Shown here: positions 7,478 to 13,710 of the stretch, in pieces
Layout: every line of letters starts with the position of its first letter
How positions within the stretch are numbered: the first letter of the stretch is position 1
Assembly: GCA_965237775.1 (NCBI GenBank)
Contig: OZ250155.1
Location: forward strand, 620,001 to 684,000
Origin: CATOSP01 sp965237775
Lineage (GTDB): Bacteria; Chloroflexota; Dehalococcoidia; Lucifugimonadales; UBA3495
Direction: 5' to 3'
Length of the DNA: 64,000 nucleotides
Notes under the pieces: model-generated
The model's input: only the letters and a program-made list of their open reading frames with translations
What the model was told of the DNA's origin: nothing
The model's database searches: none
Translations under genes and position numbers: made by a program

Positions 7478-7656
7478 TCATCACCTTTCCTTGGCGGTCT
7501 ACTCTCAGTCCACCAGGCGAAGGCTGCGAAGAGAAGGGGCGGAAGGGCGAGGACCGCGATAAGCCAGACAGGGACACCTTCGGCCAGCGCCCACAGAACC
7601 GCCACCGCCATTAGGAATAAGGCTATCTGACGGTTGGAGATGTTGAATCCGCTCAT
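7474..7656 (-). CDS. small two-helix membrane protein
   Basis: Sixty residues from an ATG at 7656 (GCGAGG upstream): a short polar head, a helix around IALFLMAVAVLWALAEGVPV and a second, WLIAVLALPPLLFAAFAWW, then a charged tail ESRPPRKGDE. The frame is open further upstream to 7743, but the internal ATG has the ribosome site. In phage-like regions such proteins can be holin-like or superinfection factors; nothing here shows which. Stop and next start overlap (ATGA at 7474-7477). Confidence 0.5.
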   Translation of the reverse strand: MSGFNISNRQIALFLMAVAVLWALAEGVPVWLIAVLALPPLLFAAFAWWTESRPPRKGDE

Positions 7657-7684
7657 CGCAACGCCTCGCTCATCTCTTAATGGC

Positions 7685-7906
7685 TCATACCCTCTGGGCC
7701 GGTGGCGGCGGTCCCCGCCAAGCTCCCCGTTGTTTTGGCCCATTCCGAGGCCCTGGCTCTGTGGCCATCGTCCGGGTTATGGGCCCATCACCTTGGCCGC
7801 CGCCCCGGACGTGGAGCGAAGCGCCGCACCTTCGGCAGACCCATTTGCCAGGACTGCGCTCGACCGCTCCTTGGTGGAGGTCAGGACAGGCGGGAACCAG
7901 GATCAT
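7685..7906 (-). CDS. small CxxC protein whose tail is repeat-derived
   Basis: Seventy-three residues. The N-terminal half contains WVCRRCGASLHVRG, half a zinc ribbon. The C-terminal half is encoded by one 53-bp inverted-repeat element (7735-7787), which reads as GPITRTMATEPGPRNGPK in this frame. The ATG at 7906 overlaps the preceding stop as ATGA. The coupling supports translation; the repeat-derived tail suggests the original end was lost. Confidence 0.4.
   Translation of the reverse strand: MILVPACPDLHQGAVERSPGKWVCRRCGASLHVRGGGQGDGPITRTMATEPGPRNGPKQRGAWRGPPPPAQRV
7735..7787. repeat. 53-bp inverted-repeat element, copy 1
   Basis: Left end TTGGCCCAT, right end ATGGGCCCA, total 53 bases. It lies within the coding tail of the gene at 7685-7906. 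Confidence 0.6.
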
Positions 7907-8217
7907 GTTGGGATTGACACCTTTTCCCCAGTAGCCACGCAGATCACGGCTGGGGGAATGGTGTGTGTCACCAGGTGTTGTGCCTCCTCCCCCGGCTCGT
8001 CCAGGACCACATGGCCCTTGTCACAGATATAGCCGATGGCCTTGTAGGACGTTGCCTCCCCCCTGACGTAGAGGCGCTTCATGGGCTGCGGCGCAAGGGA
8101 GCCGAGGACCGGGAGGCTGGCATAACCCCATCGACGCGCCTCCGGGCCCGGAGGCCGACCGGTCTCCTGGAACAGCTTGGAGCAGATGGAACAGGTCTCG
8201 GTCTGACGTCTCGGCAT
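7903..8217 (-). CDS. small cysteine-rich protein
   Basis: The 104-residue protein starts MPRRQTETCSICSKLFQETG, with a CxxC pair, and later has YICDKGHVVLDEPG, so four ligands may come from CSIC and C/H residues further on. AAGGGGGGC precedes the ATG at 8217. It is followed by the 7685-7906 gene with a 4-base overlap. No family recognised. Confidence 0.5.
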   Translation of the reverse strand: MPRRQTETCSICSKLFQETGRPPGPEARRWGYASLPVLGSLAPQPMKRLYVRGEATSYKAIGYICDKGHVVLDEPGEEAQHLVTHTIPPAVICVATGEKVSIPT

Positions 8218-8233
8218 GTTGCCCCCCTTCGTT

Positions 8234-8286
8234 GTGGTCCATTACGAGTTCCAGGTCCGGAGCTGCAGCCGGGGTTAATGGGGCAA
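8234..8286. repeat. 53-bp inverted-repeat element, copy 2
   Basis: Left end GTGGTCCAT, right end ATGGGGCAA, 53 bases. The interior shares CAGGTCCGGAGCTGCAGCCG with the copy at 9383-9435. It fills most of the gap between two minus-strand genes. Confidence 0.65.
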
Positions 8287-8297
8287 CTCTTATGGCG

Positions 8298-8591
8298 CTA
8301 CTCGTTTTCGTTGGGCCAGACGTTGAATCGGTGGGTCGCCAGCGCCGCGATGACCGCGTCAATCGTCCCGGGTCCCTTGAACCGGATGATGAGAGAGACA
8401 TCGTCCGTCCCTTCCAGGTTCATCACCAGGTGGACCTGGGTCGGCTTTCCCCGGCCCTCGGGTAGCGGGTGCCATTCGAATACCCCAATGGAGTCCAGCC
8501 GGACCTCCAGGAAGTCCGTACCATCTAGGTTACGGGGCACATACGACGCGCTCACGTCCGGTTTTCGATACTTGGGAGTTTCCTCACTCAT
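8298..8591 (-). CDS. hypothetical 97-residue protein
   Basis: A compact acidic protein with predicted beta structure (FLEVRLDSIGVFEWHPLPEG, HLVMNLEGTDDVSLIIRFKG) ending in a helix and NVWPNENE. GAGGAGAGGGCGGAA just before the ATG at 8591 is a good ribosome site. It is not recognised. Inverted-repeat elements flank it on both sides (8234-8286 and 8616-8668). Confidence 0.5.
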   Translation of the reverse strand: MSEETPKYRKPDVSASYVPRNLDGTDFLEVRLDSIGVFEWHPLPEGRGKPTQVHLVMNLEGTDDVSLIIRFKGPGTIDAVIAALATHRFNVWPNENE

Positions 8592-8612
8592 TTCCGCCCT
8601 CTCCTCAGTGTG

Positions 8613-8888
8613 TCATGTGTCCATTCCTTGGCCCTGGCGACGTCGCCACCGGTCGAGTAATGGGCCAGTCTCGGGCGCTTCCCCGCGGCGATCCCGGATC
8701 TCTTCTGCTACCTTTTGGCCCATAACCAGGCCCGCGGCCGGAGCTGAAGTCGGGGTTAATGGGCCAAGCGTTCGCCGAGCTCGGCCCACGTAGGCCGCCC
8801 CCGATGGTTGGCATGTGTCCATTACCATCACCATGGCCACGTCGACCAGGCCCGCGAATGGGCTCATTGTCATGAATTTGCCGTTCAT
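8613..8888 (-). CDS. doubtful ORF made largely of repeat elements
   Basis: A 91-codon frame starts in an ATGA overlap with the gene at 8885-9313. Almost its whole length is three tandem 53-bp elements and their spacers, and the product is low in complexity. The start overlap is the only sign of translation; the segment may be non-coding. Confidence 0.2.
   Translation of the reverse strand: MNGKFMTMSPFAGLVDVAMVMVMDTCQPSGAAYVGRARRTLGPLTPTSAPAAGLVMGQKVAEEIRDRRGEAPETGPLLDRWRRRQGQGMDT
8616..8668. repeat. 53-bp inverted-repeat element, copy 3
   Basis: Left end TGTGTCCAT, right end ATGGGCCAG, 53 bases. First of three copies whose starts are exactly 99 bases apart. Confidence 0.6.
8715..8767. repeat. 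53-bp inverted-repeat element, copy 4
   Basis: Left end TTGGCCCAT and right end ATGGGCCAA are perfect 9-base inverted repeats, extended by AACC and GGTT inside. Starts 99 bases after copy 3. Confidence 0.75.
8814..8866. repeat. 53-bp inverted-repeat element, copy 5
   Basis: Left end TGTGTCCAT, right end ATGGGCTCA, 53 bases. Starts 99 bases after copy 4. Confidence 0.55.
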
Positions 8889-9313
8889 ACCCCGGTGATT
8901 TCCGACTGCTTGTTCGTGGCACCAAGCAACTGGTCACTCGAGTCTTGAAACTCTTCGGCTTTCTCATCATAGAGTTCCCTGTACATCTGCTCTTTCCGGT
9001 GCGATTCCCGCAACTGGTCCTTCAGCTTGCTAATCCTGATCTCGTGCGCGGCGGCCCAATTCCTTCGGACATCTTGGCTGAAGATGACCAAAGCCTGCTG
9101 AAACGCTACAAGGTTGAGATCCTTATGCTCGCCGGTGCCGCCGATAGTGATGATGTTGCGGCACAGCTTTCCCTTGTTGGCCGCTCGTTGGATGGTGGGG
9201 TCGTCGGCGTACTCATTCAGCATCCATTCGATGGTCCCGTCGATATCAAAGTCCTTGCGAAGCAGGTGCAAACACGCCTCTGTACGCTTGATCATGGATA
9301 TACTCATCGTCAT
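8885..9313 (-). CDS. hypothetical coiled-coil protein
   Basis: The 142-residue protein has a helical N-terminal part with SMIKRTEACLHLLRKDFDID, a central KGKLCRNIITIGGTGEHKDL segment, and a long amphipathic helix from about residue 85 (AAHEIRISKLKDQLRESHRK), probably a coiled coil. AAAGGA precedes the start at 9313; a second ATG nine bases on is an alternative. No family recognised; it sits upstream of the tandem repeat array. Confidence 0.55.
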   Translation of the reverse strand: MTMSISMIKRTEACLHLLRKDFDIDGTIEWMLNEYADDPTIQRAANKGKLCRNIITIGGTGEHKDLNLVAFQQALVIFSQDVRRNWAAAHEIRISKLKDQLRESHRKEQMYRELYDEKAEEFQDSSDQLLGATNKQSEITGV

Positions 9314-9382
9314 TGTCCTTTCTCTGAATGGACCGTGCTCCCAAGTAGATAATCCGCGATCCCGGATCTCTCAGGTCACCCT

Positions 9383-9435
9383 TTGGCCCATAACCAGGTC
9401 CAGGTCCGGAGCTGCAGCCGGGATTAATGGGCCAA
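9383..9435. repeat. 53-bp inverted-repeat element, copy 6
   Basis: Left end TTGGCCCAT and right end ATGGGCCAA, perfect inverted repeats. The interior closely matches copies 2 and 4. It occupies part of the 328-base gap 9314-9641, which holds no supportable gene. Confidence 0.75.
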
Positions 9436-9480
9436 TGCCCGGACCAGCTCGGCCCGATCGAGACGCCGGCACCCGTGGGA

Positions 9481-9540
9481 ATGGGCCATTGTACCGACGC
9501 TGCGCTTGCCGGCGGCCGGGGGAGGGTCGGTATGGTCCAT
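9481..9540. repeat. diverged copy of the inverted-repeat element
   Basis: ATGGGCCAT at 9481 and ATGGTCCAT at 9532 bracket a 60-base segment starting 98 bases after copy 6. Length and interior have drifted. AGCTCGGCCC in the spacer before it is also found in the spacer between copies 4 and 5. Confidence 0.4.
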
Positions 9541-9641
9541 TCTTAATCCATGTGGTTGGTAGGGAGGCATCAGTCCCTTTCGGTGAACTCGTCGGCCCCG
9601 TGGTAATCCAATGCTTCAAGACAAGCCGTAGCCGTATTGGC

Positions 9642-9857
9642 CTAGCGCACCTCTCCACTGGCCCTGCCTCCGAGCAGGAACCGCTCGACTCGCTCCACCT
9701 TGGCCTGAACCTCATCTGATAGGGCATCCCGGTCTTTCTCAGTCCAGTCGTCGCTCCCCTTTGTATATTCCCCGGCGTACTCCGGAGCGGATGTCAGCGC
9801 CAGCAACACATAGTCCTTCGCCTCTTGAATAATCTCCCGCTTACCACGCTTCTTCAC
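9642..9857 (-). CDS. hypothetical small helical protein
   Basis: Seventy-one residues from a GTG at 9857, beginning (V/M)KKRGKREIIQEAKDYVLLA and ending in a helix EVQAKVERVERFLLGG. The start overlaps the stop of the gene upstream in a GTGA arrangement and uses a GGGAGGCAAGGCGC junction, one of three nearly identical gene junctions nearby. Function unknown. Confidence 0.5.
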   Translation of the reverse strand: MKKRGKREIIQEAKDYVLLALTSAPEYAGEYTKGSDDWTEKDRDALSDEVQAKVERVERFLLGGRASGEVR

Positions 9858-10144
9858 CGCGCCTTGCCTCCCTGCCGACGTGCGTTGTCGGCAACCATCA
9901 TGGCGAAGTTTGCTACGTCGGCCGCTTCAGCTATGATTCGAGGGTCAAGGGACTCATGGATGGTGTCTGCTTGGCATCTCTCCAAGACCAGACTCAACTC
10001 CCACGCTTCGCCGTAGAGTCGTTTCATTAGGGACCGTATCCGCTCATCGGACCACCCGTCCTTGTGGTCGTTGGCTCGGAGTTTGAGTTCCATCTGCTCA
10101 GCGAACCACTGCACTGTTGGCCGCAATTCCAACTGGTCACTCAC
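9854..10144 (-). CDS. phage MazG-like / nucleotide pyrophosphohydrolase-like protein
   Basis: Ninety-six residues if the GTG at 10144 is used. It has GGAGGGAG six bases upstream and overlaps the previous TAG by one base; the frame is open to 10198. The core, VQWFAEQMELKLRANDHKDG and later EAADVANFAMMVADNAR, resembles short phage proteins with an all-helical MazG-type fold. The acidic EWELSL and EAADVAN segments could hold metal ligands. MazG-type proteins remove NTPs or dNTPs; activity is not shown by the sequence. The last codons GGKAR are encoded by the shared gene-junction repeat. Confidence 0.55.
   Translation of the reverse strand: MSDQLELRPTVQWFAEQMELKLRANDHKDGWSDERIRSLMKRLYGEAWELSLVLERCQADTIHESLDPRIIAEAADVANFAMMVADNARRQGGKAR
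9855..9877 (-). promoter_or_regulatory. shared gene-junction sequence, copy 3
   Basis: On the minus strand this reads CGGCAGGGAGGCAAGGCGC followed by GGTGA. It encodes the tail GGKAR of one gene and serves as ribosome site and start of the next. Near-identical junctions lie at 10351-10376 and 10579-10603. Confidence 0.5.
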
Positions 10145-10353
10145 TACGATCTCCCTCCGTCCCGACACACGAGAACCGTCGTGGCGCCTGGAATCCAATC
10201 ATCGCCCGTGGGCTTGAGCAAATGCCCGCACTGGTGCGAATGGTCCTTCGGCCAGCAATAGGTGTCGTCGTACCAGCCCAGACAGGTATAGCAGTACAAC
10301 CACCCGGCGGCTTCGAGAGCCTGCCGTTCGGTGTCGTCGACTTGGTATGTCAC
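10144..10353 (-). CDS. small Cys/His-rich protein
   Basis: Sixty-nine residues from a GTG at 10353. AGWLYCYTCLGWYDDTYCWP and HSHQCGHLLKP provide a possible zinc site, and the end is hydrophobic and basic. The ribosome site lies in the junction repeat (ACGGAGGCAAGGCGCT), and start and upstream stop overlap. No family recognised. Confidence 0.5.
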   Translation of the reverse strand: MTYQVDDTERQALEAAGWLYCYTCLGWYDDTYCWPKDHSHQCGHLLKPTGDDWIPGATTVLVCRDGGRS

Positions 10354-10745
10354 AGCGCCTTGCCTCCGTGCTGCGTAGCGTCACCACATTCGGGGCTTGC
10401 CAAGATGTGGGATGCAACAATTTTTTCCATGTCTTTCCGGGATCTTCCCACACCGAGGCATCCATGACGCTTACATTCAGCACTAAATACGCGCGTTGGT
10501 TGCACATAGGTCAGGATTCTCGTTGTGTCGGAGCCGTGTCGGAACCGGTTCATTTCCCTTTCTCGTCCACGTGCCATTAGAGCGCCTCGCCTCCGTTCTG
10601 CGTGTTCGTAGGTCTTTTGCGCCTCATGCCCGGTGTCCGCGTGGATGGCCAAGTCGATAGGCGGCAGCTCTCCCAACGCGACCATCGCTGCGATGGTCCA
10701 GGACTGGACGCCCCAACCCAGTGACAAATACGTGATTTCCGGCAT
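10350..10745 (-). CDS. chimeric ORF: PAPS-reductase-like N-terminus fused to an unknown segment
   Basis: The first 50 residues (ITYLSLGWGVQSWTIAAMVA, then IHADTGHEAQKTYEHAE) match the start of phage PAPS reductase / PP-loop ATPase proteins, including the SxGxxS-like loop and ADTG motif; those proteins are usually 250-300 residues. After EHAE the frame runs through the junction repeat at 10579-10603 into 75 residues (from MARGRERE) of no recognised family. A second ribosome site and ATG at the junction could start that segment separately. The PAPS reductase part is therefore truncated and probably inactive. Confidence 0.5.
   Translation of the reverse strand: MPEITYLSLGWGVQSWTIAAMVALGELPPIDLAIHADTGHEAQKTYEHAERRRGALMARGREREMNRFRHGSDTTRILTYVQPTRVFSAECKRHGCLGVGRSRKDMEKIVASHILASPECGDATQHGGKAL
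10351..10376 (-). promoter_or_regulatory. shared gene-junction sequence, copy 2
   Basis: Minus strand: ACGCAGCACGGAGGCAAGGC then GCTGTGA. It encodes the C-terminal HGGKAL of the upstream gene, its TGA, and the Shine-Dalgarno and GTG of the gene at 10144-10353. Confidence 0.5.
10579..10603 (-). promoter_or_regulatory. shared gene-junction sequence, copy 1
   Basis: Minus strand: ACGCAGAACGGAGGCGAGGC then GCTCT before ATG. It sits exactly where the PAPS-reductase homology ends inside the 10350-10745 ORF, so it may be a recombination point. Confidence 0.5.
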
Positions 10746-11519
10746 CTACGCCTCCCCTTGCCCTTTGCGACTGTCAGCCGCCCGCCATGCCACCGCCATC
10801 ATTTCCTCCGGGGCCTGGCCCCAGGTGTCGCCGTCCAGCGCCCGGTCCTGGCCCGGCCTGAATGCGAACCCCTGCTTGTGGAAGTAGGGCACTCCGTGGG
10901 TCTGGCAGGCGTCCCGGATGCGCAGGAACCAGTCCGGGTCCCCGCCCCGCCGACCTGGACCGGACTCGCCGCCGTCGATGACCCACCGGATGTCCCCGAC
11001 CTCCAGACAGGGCGTCAGGTCAAGGGGCCCCAGAAGCGGCTCGCAGGAGAGAAACCTTTGGGTGGTCGGGATGTGTTGTAGGACCGGGATGCGGAAGCCG
11101 GCCATCTCCTGGTTCTCGACCGACACCCCCAGCCAGATGTGGGGCGGCAACGGCAGCTTGTAATGGTCGATGACCCACCGAGCCCGTCCCGGTCTCTTGG
11201 TCAAGACCTGGAAGATGTGCCGGCCGGCCATCAACATCGCCTTCCAGAAGGCCAGGAAGTCGTTGACCGGCACGGTGCCGAGAAACGGGTCGGACATGGA
11301 ATGGGTGAAGATGCGCCGCGGGCGCTTCCAACCAAGCGGCGCGTAGAGTTTGTGGCGGCGCAGGGTTAGGTCGAAGCCTTCGGGAAACGCCTTCTCGCCG
11401 CGCCACCGCTCGGCGGCGGTTTCCGCGTAGCAATGGTCACACCCCGGCGAGACCTTGGCGCAGCCGGTCCAGGGGTTCCAGGTAGTGTCGGTCCACTCGA
11501 TGGCCGTCTTTTCACTCAT
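10746..11519 (-). CDS. second DUF5131 (phage Gp37/Gp68 family) three-Cys-motif protein
   Basis: A 257-residue relative of the protein at 5342-6181, with the same N-terminus (KTAIEWTDTTWNPWTGC) and the same C20-x6-C27-x2-C30 cluster. Shared blocks are IFTHSMSDPF, FQVLTKRPG, IWLGVSVENQ, RFLSCEPLLGP and GGESGPGRRG. The usual FFFKQWG is altered to YFHKQGFAF. The two copies differ widely over the rest of the chain, so they are old paralogs, not a recent duplication. No TcmP partner follows it; the methylase gene lies 40 bases upstream and the chimeric PAPS-reductase ORF directly downstream. Confidence 0.85.
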   Translation of the reverse strand: MSEKTAIEWTDTTWNPWTGCAKVSPGCDHCYAETAAERWRGEKAFPEGFDLTLRRHKLYAPLGWKRPRRIFTHSMSDPFLGTVPVNDFLAFWKAMLMAGRHIFQVLTKRPGRARWVIDHYKLPLPPHIWLGVSVENQEMAGFRIPVLQHIPTTQRFLSCEPLLGPLDLTPCLEVGDIRWVIDGGESGPGRRGGDPDWFLRIRDACQTHGVPYFHKQGFAFRPGQDRALDGDTWGQAPEEMMAVAWRAADSRKGQGEA

Positions 11520-11558
11520 TTCCGTCTCTGCTTGTGATCGCCGGCCGCAGGTGTAACG

Positions 11559-13076
11559 CTATCCGTGTTGGCCATTCAAGAGCGGCGCATCCTCGAATAT
11601 CCGCTGACGCCCCAGCCGGACATATTCCGGGTTCAACTCGATCCCTGAGAATGAGCGCCCCTGCCGCAGTGCGACAACGCCCGTCGTACCTGAGCCACAG
11701 AAGGGGTCGAGGACGGTCGCGGGGACTACGTCCGCGTCGTGGGCGCAGGTGGGCCGCCACCCCCTGGTAGTCCCGGCGTCGAAAGGGTTGCCGTTAGCAC
11801 CTCCGCGCTCCCGCAGTGCGTTACGAGCTTGCCCCAACCGCTGCCCATTCTTACTGCCGTAGTCGTTCGGGGCGTCATGGGGGACAATCGACCGTTCCAA
11901 TACCCGCGCCCACGGCGCCCCGCATTCCGCACATACCCCGTGTGCCGACGTTCCAGCCCGGATGCACGGCTCCACCAGTTTCTCCGGGAACGTAGCGAAG
12001 TGTTCACCGGCGTAGGACTGCGTAGCTATCGTCCAGACGTCCCGTTTATTCGCGCCCACCGCCTGCTGCGCTTCCTTGCTCATGTCGTCCCAACGGTCAT
12101 TGAAACCGTCGTGACGGCGTGAGTGGCCGCTTTGCTTGTCCTTCTTCTGGGGATAGCGGCCCTTGAAGTCTGACTCGTCGTGGTTGACGTTCCATCCGGC
12201 AGGTGTACGCCGGGCCAGGTTCTCAAGGGACTGGCGGGCTGAGCGGTTCGGATTCACTCCGTTCCGATGGTCCTTCGCCCCGCCTTCCTGGTCCCAGAAG
12301 GAAGGCTGCGAGATCCGGGCGATGCTCGATTCCGCCAGCGGCTCTCGAATGGCCTCGGCGTCGTAGAAATAGTGATGTCCGCGCCAGAGGTTGAGCCGGC
12401 GCCAGGGTGACCTGCCGTCGCCCCATCCATCCGGTGGGTCCCCCACTTCCTCACCCGTCTCCCGATGGACGTAGCGGTAGTCGGCTTTCGGCTTCGTCCG
12501 TGAGCCTGGGCCGTCACGATGCGTCCAGTAAGTGGGCGCTCCCGACTGAGCCAGCAGAAACAGAAACTCATGCGCCCGGGTAGGGCGGTCGCGGACGCTC
12601 TCGGGCATCGGGTTCGGTTTATGCCACACTATGTCCGACCTGAACCACCAGCCGTCCGCTTGCAACGCGAAGGCTACCAACCAGGGGACCCCCACAATGT
12701 CTTTGGCCTTGATGCCGGACATCCTGGGGCGGTTAGGTCCATTGATGCGCCCGTTTCGGTCACCAAACTTGGGGTCCTCACCGCGGGTGCCTCTTGACCC
12801 GCGCTGACCGGGCGATGCGGAGTAACTGTCTCCCAGATTCAACCAACAGGTCCCATCGGACCTGAGTACCCGCCGCACCTCGCGGAACACCTCAACCATC
12901 CGCTCGATGTACTCCTCCAACGTCGGTTCTAAACCATAAGCACCGGCGACGCTGTAGTCGCGCAGACCCCAGTACGGAGGCGAGGTAACCACGCAGTGGA
13001 CGCTCTGCGCGTCGATTAGCCGCAGTTGGTCGATGGCGTCGCCATGGCGGATGTCCCAGGTGGGATTCATAGCCAC
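11559..13076 (-). CDS. DNA (N4-cytosine or N6-adenine) methyltransferase, beta-class order
   Basis: The 505-residue enzyme has the catalytic motif TSPPYW at residues 31-36 and the AdoMet-binding DPFCGSGTTG near residue 457, the order of beta-type N4/N6 methylases. A CAECGAPW zinc-type motif lies in the target-recognition half, as in many phage methylases. It would methylate an exocyclic amine in DNA using AdoMet, either for self-protection or genome modification. No restriction endonuclease is adjacent. Start is GTG at 13076, with an ATG two codons later. It appears intact. Confidence 0.88.
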   Translation of the reverse strand: MAMNPTWDIRHGDAIDQLRLIDAQSVHCVVTSPPYWGLRDYSVAGAYGLEPTLEEYIERMVEVFREVRRVLRSDGTCWLNLGDSYSASPGQRGSRGTRGEDPKFGDRNGRINGPNRPRMSGIKAKDIVGVPWLVAFALQADGWWFRSDIVWHKPNPMPESVRDRPTRAHEFLFLLAQSGAPTYWTHRDGPGSRTKPKADYRYVHRETGEEVGDPPDGWGDGRSPWRRLNLWRGHHYFYDAEAIREPLAESSIARISQPSFWDQEGGAKDHRNGVNPNRSARQSLENLARRTPAGWNVNHDESDFKGRYPQKKDKQSGHSRRHDGFNDRWDDMSKEAQQAVGANKRDVWTIATQSYAGEHFATFPEKLVEPCIRAGTSAHGVCAECGAPWARVLERSIVPHDAPNDYGSKNGQRLGQARNALRERGGANGNPFDAGTTRGWRPTCAHDADVVPATVLDPFCGSGTTGVVALRQGRSFSGIELNPEYVRLGRQRIFEDAPLLNGQHG

Positions 13077-13116
13077 TGCCCTTGAACCGCCGCCCGCTCG
13101 ATTGTCGCCCTGTCGC

Positions 13117-13374
13117 TCATGTCCGCCCCAGGGCCGCCTTCACGAGCGCGGCAGCTAGGTTCACCGGCACCGCGTTGCCGATCTGCTTGGTGACCTCAGT
13201 GACGTTTCCTACGAACTCGTATGAAGTCTCGTCGTCCTCGAACCCCATGGCCCGCGCCAGCTCGGGGTTTTGCAGCATCCGGAAGCGGATGTCGAGCAGG
13301 TACGGGTGTCCATCCACGAAGACGATTCTTCGTGGGTCCACGTCGGACTGGGGTTTCCCCTCCGGCTTAGCCAT
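13117..13374 (-). CDS. C-terminal fragment of a cytosine-5 DNA methyltransferase
   Basis: Eighty-five residues. DIRFRMLQNPELARAMGF and TEVTKQIGNAVPVNLAAALV correspond to the end of Dcm-type enzymes: the segment after the target-recognition domain plus motif X (QIGNAVPV). Motifs I-VIII, including the PCQ catalytic loop, are absent here and nowhere else in the window. Its stop lies 41 bases before the N4/N6 methylase start. It may be a split-enzyme subunit whose partner is lost or outside the window, or a remnant. Confidence 0.7.
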   Translation of the reverse strand: MAKPEGKPQSDVDPRRIVFVDGHPYLLDIRFRMLQNPELARAMGFEDDETSYEFVGNVTEVTKQIGNAVPVNLAAALVKAALGRT

Positions 13375-13696
13375 TTCGCCGCTCTGTTCTCAGAACCAAT
13401 ACCTGGTTGTCCCACGGGCCCACAGCCCTTTGTCCTGGGACCTGGGCGTCTGAAACTGGATCGATGAGCGAGAGGGCCTGGTACGCAGGCAACTCTAAGA
13501 CTGACCGCAGGTGTTCTATGGCCCGGTCGATTGTCGACTTGCCGGGCAACATCAACAGGCAGCAAACTAAACTAAAGCCAAGGTGGGATCTACATTTGTG
13601 GGGCGATGAAGATTCGCTTAGGCGCAACAGTGAAGCTCTTTCAAATGTACCTGAAGGGCGGACCGACACCGCCACTTGACCCCCCTCCATATGCAC
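13367..13696 (-). CDS. hypothetical protein upstream of the C5-methylase tail
   Basis: A 109-codon frame from a GTG at 13696 (AAGGTG upstream) overlapping the next start by 8 bases. The last 61 residues (KSTIDRAIEHLRSVLELPAY, then WDNQVLVLRTERRNG) look protein-like; the first 48 do not, and an internal ATG at 13552 is an alternative start without a clear ribosome site. No family recognised. Confidence 0.35.
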   Translation of the reverse strand: MHMEGGQVAVSVRPSGTFERASLLRLSESSSPHKCRSHLGFSLVCCLLMLPGKSTIDRAIEHLRSVLELPAYQALSLIDPVSDAQVPGQRAVGPWDNQVLVLRTERRNG

Positions 13697-13710
13697 ATTT
13701 CACCTTGGTA

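Noticed and set aside
8616..8866. CRISPR array (99-bp period of repeat and spacer)
   Set aside because: Only three regular units, the 53-base repeats vary strongly inside, spacers of the block are themselves duplicated at 9345-9540, and no cas gene is present.
7735..9540. Integron attC cassette sites
   Set aside because: The inverted-repeat ends lack the GTTRRRY/RYYYAAC core, many genes overlap without any site between them, and there is no integron integrase.
9371..9727. 118-codon minus-strand frame
   Set aside because: It overlaps the end of the 9642-9857 gene in another frame and consists largely of the inverted-repeat elements.
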